Below, piece after piece: positions 20,860-21,191 of a stretch of 21,191 nt of DNA. The position numbers and the translations under genes are program-made. The DNA is taken from positions 1 through 21,191 of the forward strand of contig CANCCE010000019.1 of NCBI GenBank assembly GCA_947374505.1, in the 5' to 3' direction. The stretch is from Comamonadaceae bacterium. Lineage in GTDB: Bacteria > Pseudomonadota > Gammaproteobacteria > Burkholderiales > Burkholderiaceae_C. The notes below the pieces were generated by a model. It saw only the letters and a program-made list of their open reading frames with translations. It made no database searches and was not told the DNA's origin. Positions within the stretch are counted from its first letter, which is position 1. Each line of letters starts with the position of its first letter.

Positions 20860-21191
20860 ATGACCGTCTTCATTGATCAATTAACGCGCTGGAACTCACG
20901 ATTTTCTGCTGAGGGCTATCTCTTCGGAGAGTCACCCAATGCCTACTTGGCTGACATGACTTCGCATCTGAAGCCGGGCAAGACCCTGTCGCTGGCAGAT
21001 GGCGAAGGCCGCAACAGTGTCTGGCTGGCCAAGCAAGGCCTTGACACAGAGGCCTTTGATTTCTCACCCGTCGGTGTTCAGAAGGCCCGACAGTTGGCCG
21101 ACAAGCACGGCGTCAAGGTGAACTACCAATGCAGCGAGTGGGCGTCGTTTGACTGGGCACCGAATCGGTACGACAACATGGTTGGCGTCTT
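20860..21191 (+). CDS. Class I SAM-dependent methyltransferase, N-terminal part (runs off right edge)
   Basis: An open frame from ATG 20860 continues to the window end, giving 110 residues. It starts MTVFIDQLTRWNSRFSAEGYLFGESPNAYL, typical of small TehB-like methyltransferases. Motif I is LSLADGEGRNSVWLAKQG, where the more usual form is LDLGCGEGRN, so the first Gly-Cys pair has changed to Ala-Asp. Motif II and III regions follow (AFDFSPVGVQKARQLA, then SFDWAPNRYDNMVG). It would transfer a methyl group from SAM to an unknown substrate in the cytoplasm. The upstream cupin gene is divergent, and the two may share control through the 92-bp spacer. Codon use is like that of the catabolic operon. 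Confidence 0.85.
   Translation, partial: MTVFIDQLTRWNSRFSAEGYLFGESPNAYLADMTSHLKPGKTLSLADGEGRNSVWLAKQGLDTEAFDFSPVGVQKARQLADKHGVKVNYQCSEWASFDWAPNRYDNMVGV

Noticed and set aside
20039..20863. Long plus-strand ORF of 274 codons opposite the cupin gene
   Set aside because: Antisense shadow of the double-cupin gene, whose metal motifs are complete on the minus strand.

Overview
The window looks like a chromosomal segment of a betaproteobacterium, most likely Burkholderiales (Comamonadaceae-like). That is an inference from the style of the proteins, the mid-range GC of the right-hand three quarters, and the gene types. No database search was possible.

Layout. (1) Positions 1 to about 4850 are the right-hand end of an integrated mobile element, clearly AT-richer than the rest. 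It has a partial unknown gene on the minus strand, a 99-bp tandem repeat array, and a plus-strand run of five genes: two small unknown proteins, a 321-aa protein with a low-complexity linker, a clamp-loader-like AAA+ ATPase and an AlpA-type regulator. A P4-type tyrosine integrase converges on this run. The most AT-rich part (about 240-1470) is bracketed by a 30-bp imperfect direct repeat and may be a cargo insertion within the element. Short direct repeats and a bidirectional terminator lie between the integrase and the first chromosomal gene, so the element boundary is probably there.

(2) Positions 5143-19148 form one coherent catabolic locus. A cytoplasmic gamma-glutamyltransferase-like Ntn hydrolase (minus strand) is divergent from a long, tightly packed plus-strand operon. 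The operon encodes a GntR/FCD regulator, an amidohydrolase, a three-subunit molybdenum hydroxylase (large, FAD and 2Fe-2S subunits), a CoxG-like protein, a complete LivKHMGF-type ABC importer and a DUF1116 protein. Most start and stop codons overlap. The one sizeable internal gap, before the substrate-binding protein, carries a very good sigma-54 (-24/-12) promoter match, pointing to nitrogen control. The parts fit uptake of a nitrogen-rich compound, probably an N-heterocycle, then hydroxylation and hydrolytic opening. The Ntn hydrolase resembles oxamate amidohydrolase, and DUF1116 is the family of a subunit of the oxamate carbamoyltransferase complex, so an oxalurate/oxamate branch is a reasonable hypothesis. 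The substrate itself cannot be read from the sequence.

(3) Positions 19239-21191 hold a VapBC-type toxin-antitoxin pair, a possible short gene remnant, a double-cupin ChrR-like protein, and the start of a class I SAM methyltransferase that runs off the right edge.
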